DNA of 64,000 nt, from NCBI GenBank assembly GCA_963281155.1, contig CAUJLY010000002.1:4030001-4094000 (forward strand), read 5' to 3'. A program made the translations under genes and the position numbers. Position 1 is the first letter of the stretch; every line of letters begins with the position of its first letter. Below are positions 58,364 to 64,000 of the stretch, piece after piece. Origin of the DNA: Rhabditophanes sp. KR3021 (taxonomy: Eukaryota > Nematoda > Chromadorea > Rhabditida > Alloionematidae). The notes under the pieces are model-generated. The model had not been told where the DNA came from. It worked only from the letters and a program-made list of their open reading frames with translations, and did no database searches.

Positions 58364-59685
58364 TTATGCGTACACGGTCATATTGTTATCTGAGGATGGG
58401 GCAACTGTATTATTAAGCGATCCCGTATTATAGTATGATCTTCGATTGTTGCCGTAATTGTCTGTGTGATGATCAACTAGAGCTGCGCTGCTTGGTCGAT
58501 AGTTTCGGTACTTTGATTTAGACCAAATGCCAATTAAAGTAATTTCGTCAAAGGAATCATTCTGAGCTAACCCTAATAAAAGTGTCACTCCAAGAACTGT
58601 AGTTAAAAAACCAACTATATTTCCAAGTACATCCGAGGCTCCCAGACACTGCCATTCTTTGTAAAGAATTGCTGATGCCAGAATTGTTAAACTCGTGAAT
58701 AAGACGAAGTAAATTGGTGTTACCATGGAAGTGTTGTAAATGTCTAGAGCTTTGTTCAAGTATATAAGTTGAACGGCAACGCATATTATTACTGCTATAA
58801 GCCAAAACCATGTCAATGGATTCGTAATTTGCTGTTGACCTGAAATGGTTTCCTTGATAGCGAGACCAAGTCCTTTAACTGAAAGTACAGATAAGGATCC
58901 TATTAAACTGCAAATTAAAATATATACCAATATATTTGAACGCCCATATTTTGGAGCAACATAAATAATGAGGCATAATGTTATGATGACGACGGTGATG
59001 ACGTAGATGATGAATACTAGAAATGGTAAGATGTTATTGACAAAAAGAAAAACATACGAGCATCTTTCATCTTTAATGCCAGCTCTGCCATTGTTGAAAC
59101 TTCTTCTTCTTTTGGAGAATGAATGACTATCGAGGTTGAACCCAAAAGGCAAATGGAACACCCAATTTTTCCCAGTAGATTTAATTTTTCGTCAAGAAAT
59201 TTCGAAGACAAGACAGCTCTGAAACATATCAATACTTGATAACAATAAATTACGACTTACGTCACTACAACACTCAATACACCTAGTGGAGTTACAAGCG
59301 AAGCCGGAACTAGGCCGTAGGCAGCGAAATTGCAGGCTTCTCCCACTGCCATTGTAATCACACCCATCCACCTAAAATTACAATGTTAAATAATGAAATA
59401 AAAAGACACCCAATTAATTGCATTTAAATTTGTTACATACCACATCCATTCCTTTAAGTATCCATAGCCACCTTCTGAGGCTCGCTGTGTACGATCTTTA
59501 TTTGTGTCTGCTAGTTTTTTGAGCGCTTTCTTTTTGATAATAAACGAAGATCCAATAAAAAGTGAAGATGATATAGCCAATCCTAGGCCAATGTAAAAAT
59601 CGAGCATATTCGGTTCGATTTCTTTAGATGTATCAATAACTTCTAGAGAAGGTGTCGTTAAATTTAAATGTGACTCTGATTGCAT
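58364..59685 (-). CDS. NIPA-type magnesium transporter
   Basis: CDS complement(join(58364..59016,59058..59218,59261..59371,59441..59685)), 389 residues. It matches human NIPA1/NIPA2 across nine hydrophobic segments: [77 protein letters not shown], and [20 protein letters not shown] then KGLGLAIKE. The end of the core is [24 protein letters not shown] proteins move Mg2+ at the plasma membrane and endosomes. The Asn/Ser-rich C-terminal tail is longer than in NIPA1. All four exons join in phase with introns of 41-69 bp. It is convergent with DCC. Confidence 0.94.
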
Positions 59686-62096
59686 TCCACCTCTAAAGCA
59701 TGTTTTTATATTATTTTGAGGGGAAATAATATGTTAATATAAAAATATTTGGCGTGGCATGTGTACTTTTAAAGTCTGTTATTCTCAAACAATATGGAAA
59801 AACACTAATTTAGGTAAATATCTGCCTACACACATTTCTATCTTTCCTATCATTCATTTAATTTATACTAAAGATTTAACAAAAATAATGAATGAGTAGG
59901 GAGTTAATGAATGAACAAAGGGATTAATTAGCATGAGGAAATGGAATTTGTGTGTAATGATTTGATTCTCGTGTACTATCGTATATATAAGTACATCTTA
60001 GAAACCTTTTTTAATCCATTTTGCTTTATTTAATAAAAAGGTGACCTGGCTGTGGTGTGATACATTGAAGACCGGATTCATAAAGTATTTTATGTTCGTA
60101 AGCAAACATACACCTCATTTCTGTTAACCTCCCCATCTAATACCTTCCAATAAAGTTCTTTATCTTATTAAAGTCTCAAGCTTGACGCACCTTAAACACC
60201 AATGTACAATAGGTGCATTAAAAGTGAGTTTGTTCAAGAATCATTTGACGGAAATAGATACATATCCTGATATGTATTAATAGATATTAACATAGCATAC
60301 TCTTTTCTTGAGGACTTTATTTAACTTACAATGAGGAAGTGGAAACAAACGTTTGGTGATAGAAACCTAACGTAGAAGACTCTGGGCCTGTATTCTGAAT
60401 GTTAACAATCGGCACTGATTTATGATAATGTGTATACACGCTCATCAAACTATTTATTTATCTATTGATTATACTTGTTAAGATGCATCCAGTCACGGCT
60501 AATCTTAAATAATGTTAGGGCATTATTTAACTGTTTGCACCACTAATTACATACCTTACGTATATTCTCCGACAACACGAATATAGATTTTAGGTATTTA
60601 TATTTGGCAGCTTTGGTATAGGTTAGGTAATAAAATATGTATATTTGTATGAAGCTCTATGAGTACGTCAAATATTGAAACTAAGTATTAGCCGCGCCGT
60701 AATTTATCTCCACGTTTATAACTTTTACAGGTTAAAACAGGATTCGTCATCTGCTATCAAAAAATTTATCTATAGCGTCACATGTTATCATGTATAAAAG
60801 AAAATTGCCTGAGAACAATTTTTGGTTAGTCAGTCATAATATTACTACGAAGAGAGGTTTTCCGCATCTAATCACACAAAAATTCGAGTAATTATAAATA
60901 TTCTAATGAATGCATATTCAATAATATTTTTTCAGTAAACTTGTGTTGTTTGAAAAATAATTGAAACTAACTATCGGTGTAACTTTGTGTGTGTATAACA
61001 AAGTACTGGATATTTATAAGAATTGTAGAAGTTTGTTTAAAAAGTCGAAAAAAATTGAAAATACTATGAAAATATGAAAAATGATAACAAAGATAATAAA
61101 AATATTATTGGAAACACAATAAACCAATAATACAATATGATTATAATGAAAAGTATCGGTTTAATTATCACTTCATTTTATTATCAATAGAATTGAATAA
61201 AAATATGGAGGTGAGCACAATACATTTTTTATCATTTTGATATATAAATATAATCGCTTCAATTGTTTATACTACAAAAATAAATAAAGCGTTTCCAGCG
61301 ATGTATTTGTGGTATAGTAAATATGAAAAGTTTTATTTTTTGAAATGGTAAAATTTATTTATTTACGTGGAAAAGGTAATTTGAAAGTGAGAGATTAGTT
61401 TAAAACTCAAATGAAATGCATACACATAGACACAATTAGACGGTGTGGTTAAATTATACTTTTTGTTGAAGTGAGTAAAATTAATTAATAGTGAAAAATA
61501 CAAGACACAAGTAAGAGCTAGCAAATAAAATATGCAAATATTCATATACTATATATTCTACAAACATCAAAAATAAAGCTTAGGTTAAAATAACAATCAT
61601 GATATAGAAATGCTCAGTTTACGATCTGACAATGAATGTATTAACCTTTCCGTGTTATGTCACTTTTTATGAATATGCTTGTTCAAACAAAAAATGTTCA
61701 AGTGATGAATCATATATCAGAATTTTTTTGAAAGGATAGTAATAGTTCTCGGTTAAATTCTTGTACTTGGAATTGAGCAGATAAATTGGTGTTAAATAAA
61801 GTCAATTTAGTCGTATTTTGTTAAACTTCGTTGAATTGTCATTAGAGATTATATTAACTAGATTAACTTATATATTAAAAAAGCTTCCTCGATGTTTGTT
61901 CTTTGATATGTGATATTAAGGAAAATTTAATGATGCGAAGAAAATATTTTTGTCATGAGATGCATAGTGTGTCTATTTAATAAAACAAACATTATATAAA
62001 AATGAGATCAAATTTGAGTTTAGAATTTAACAATGGTAAATTGAATGCTCAAATGAAGAATATATTGTTGGCAAAAGACGTTTATTTCTTCTTAGT
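59686..62096. other. Intergenic stretch
   Basis: A+T-rich DNA with no supported gene. It presumably contains the NIPA promoter on its left and the upstream flank of the kinase pseudogene on its right. An acceptor-like TTCTTCTTAG lies directly before the pseudogene ATG. No structured repeat noticed. Confidence 0.5.
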
Positions 62097-63474
62097 ATGG
62101 CCTCAAGCAGTAAAGAAGATGTTAGTACAAAATTATTGATAAAAGGGGATTGGTAGTAAGTTATGAGGTTTTAGTTTATTTATTTACACCTTTAAGCCAT
62201 GGCTTTCTGACACGCCAAGATTTGACAGAATTACTAAAAGATAAAGGCGATTTTTTGGTTAGATTCTCTGAGCCAATTGAACAATCGAGAAACTACATTG
62301 TCTCTGTAATGTTTGCCCCTGACTCAATAGAAATAAAGCATTACGTAATTAAGTTTGCTGACAACAGATATGTTATTGAAAAAGCAGCTTTCGAGACGGT
62401 AAAAGAACTTGTGATTTATCATGTTGAAACAAAAACTTCCTTATCAACTACGCAAGAAGTTGTTTTACTCAAAGGGGCACCAAACAAAGTTGGGAGCTTA
62501 GTCGGGACGACATTGTTGTACAGAAAAAATTGGTGAAGGAGCTTTTGGAGAAATTGCAATGGGTATTTTAAGGAGGGTCAAAAGGAAGACATAAATGTTG
62601 CCATTAAAAAGTTGGCAAATTTAGAAAAGATGAAGAAGGAAGATATTCAGGAAATTATGAAAGAGGTAAGATAGTTTGTTCAATTACATAGAATTCTTTT
62701 TTTAGGCTAGATTAGTGAGACGGTTCAAGCATCCAAATGTCATTGAATTGCATGGAGTAGCTGCTAGCACTGAACCTTTGCCTTATTCTTATGGAATTGG
62801 CCCAAATGGCGCATTAGATAGTTATCTTAAAAAAATAGAGTCTCCCCTGATAGGAAGCTGGAATTTTGTTGGGGTGTCGCTTTTGGCATTGAATACATGC
62901 ACTCCCTTGGCATGATTCACAGAGATATTGCTTGTCGCAACGTTCTATATGCCGATCAAGTGAAGCTGGCTGATTTTGGTCAGACTGAAATCTGCACTCG
63001 CTTTAAAATGTCACCTACCGCTAAAGTACCATCGCGTTGGTTGGCTCCAAAGACTATAAAGCAATACTACTACACTGCTCGCTCAGATGTGTTCGCATTT
63101 GGGATCCTCGCAAGTTTTATCACTACTTAAATAAATACTCATATTAATTTTAGGCGTGGGAGATCTACAACGATGGAAAACAACCCTATGGCGATATGAC
63201 TGCTGTCGTTGCCGCCATTAGGGTTGCGAAAACTGGCTACAGAATGCAATTGCCTGATGGTATGAGGCCAGAGATGAAGGATTTGATTAACACCAAGATT
63301 TGGAATGGTCTAGATACCCAACGTGCTACTATGAAAGTTGTGGTAGATACCCTTGAAAAAATCTCTTCTATCACAAGACCAGGGCCATTGAATGAAGGTC
63401 GCGTTGCCGAAGTAGCATTAACTGTCAAAAATGCGTTTGGCCCAATCTTCAAATATTGTGTCAATGAATCTTAA
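62097..63474 (+). pseudogene. Fer-like SH2-tyrosine kinase pseudogene
   Basis: Starts MASSSKEDVSTKLLIKGDWY and splices in phase (TA|C) into the SH2 domain: HGFLTRQDLTELL, GDFLVRFSEP. The reading frame is then broken at about 62490 (before SWELSRDDIVVQK), 62527 (in the glycine loop IGEGAFGEIAMG), 62563 (before NVAIKKLANL) and 62850 (before LEFCWGVAFGIEYMH). The rest is HRDIACRN catalytic loop, DFG, VPSRWLAPKTI, SDVFAFGILAWEIYNDGKQP and GYRMQLP to the stop at 63474. APE is changed to APK. SH2-kinases of this short type, with NGALDSYLKK, are typical of nematodes. There are two introns; the second begins GCAAGT. The breaks fall at short homopolymers, so sequencing error is an alternative, but neighbouring genes show none. 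Confidence 0.8.
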
Positions 63475-63843
63475 AGCAAACTTAAAATGATTAGATAACC
63501 AAATACACGATAAACCTCTATAAATTTATAAATATTTATTAAATCGGTATGATCTTTTCTGATTTTGTAAAATGTGCATGTCGTGTACTTTTCTATTTGC
63601 ACAATACTAAATTCAATCTAAAGTCCATTTAATTATCAATTTCTTTTAAAATTATAAATGACTAGCTTTCTATATTTAGACAAAAACAACGCCGCGTGTA
63701 CTATGTATATATAATTGTAGACAGCTACTACACAAATATTATTTACATGGCATATTTTTAAATGTGACTATTTACATATAATAGATTTTGGATGACGCAG
63801 TCTTTAGCATTTCATATATATTTATGTACTGCATTTTTGTCAA
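63475..63843. other. Intergenic stretch
   Basis: A+T-rich flank between the kinase pseudogene and the right-edge kinase gene. No gene or repeat seen. Confidence 0.5.
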
Positions 63844-64000
63844 ATGAAAACAGATTACGAATTTTTAGAAGCCATTGGCAAAGGTTCTTATGCGAATGTT
63901 TTCTCGGCAGTAATAATTAAGGTAGTTTATTATAAATATTATTGGTAATGATTAAAATATTTTCTAGACAGGTGAAAATGTAGCTATAAAACAATTATTT
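63844..64000 (+). CDS. Protein kinase, N-terminal exons (runs off the right edge)
   Basis: CDS join(63844..63921,63968..>64000). The protein begins MKTDYEFLEAIGKGSYANVF with a glycine-rich loop GKGSYANVF and, after a 46-bp intron, reaches the ATP-binding lysine in TGENVAIKQLF. The start is at the natural position for a kinase lacking an N-terminal extension. The wording of the loop and VAIK fits a serine/threonine kinase, but subfamily residues lie beyond the window. Confidence 0.7.

Overview
This window is A+T-rich nuclear DNA from a multicellular animal. Introns are mostly 37-55 bp, with GT donors and T-rich acceptors that usually read TTTTAG. The genes include a DCC/UNC-40 netrin receptor, P-glycoprotein, NUP153 and a short SH2-kinase of the Fer-like type that is expanded in nematodes. 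Acceptor-like sequences sit directly in front of some start codons, as expected with spliced-leader trans-splicing. A nematode is the best guess. This rests on gene style and not on a species match.

Layout, left to right. Bases 1-4497 hold decayed minus-strand coding remnants and two exons of an unrecognised plus-strand gene, whose long intron carries four structured hairpins. Then come NSUN4 (mitochondrial rRNA methyltransferase, with three more hairpins in its intron), UBA5 (UFM1-activating enzyme, with a small gene nested antisense in its long intron), SYS1 (Golgi membrane protein, minus strand) and BOP1 (ribosome biogenesis, with a 2 kb intron holding an antisense decayed gene). A RING-H2 ubiquitin ligase and prefoldin subunit 3 follow. 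A 16-exon P-glycoprotein on the minus strand spans 20.9-32.0 kb, and its introns are filled with decayed plus-strand coding sequence. Next is a small two-exon cysteine-rich secreted protein, about 5 kb of A+T-rich intergenic DNA, a three-exon cysteine-rich secreted peptide, the divergent pair PPIL4 / TRAPPC12-like, NUP153, the large DCC/UNC-40 gene (47.1-57.7 kb), a NIPA-type magnesium transporter, a frameshifted Fer-like kinase pseudogene, and the first two exons of a protein kinase running off the right edge.

I assembled exon structures by hand from splice sites, reading phase and family alignment. NSUN4, UBA5, SYS1, BOP1, the RING gene, prefoldin, P-glycoprotein, both secreted proteins, PPIL4, TRAPPC12-like, NUP153, DCC and NIPA all close as uninterrupted frames. 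Most genes are unrelated housekeeping functions (translation, UFMylation, trafficking, nuclear pore). DCC is the main developmental gene.

The most unusual content lies in the long introns. (1) A family of about 65-85 nt hairpins has a conserved CCGGTGA inner stem and unrelated but self-complementary outer arms. Seven clear copies occur, all in two introns and all in the sense orientation. (2) In three genes an ordinary 42-44 bp intron is followed immediately by a GTAA-starting insertion that carries antisense coding remnants. (3) A plus-strand decayed gene occupies equivalent introns in both halves of P-glycoprotein, with near-identical flanks.
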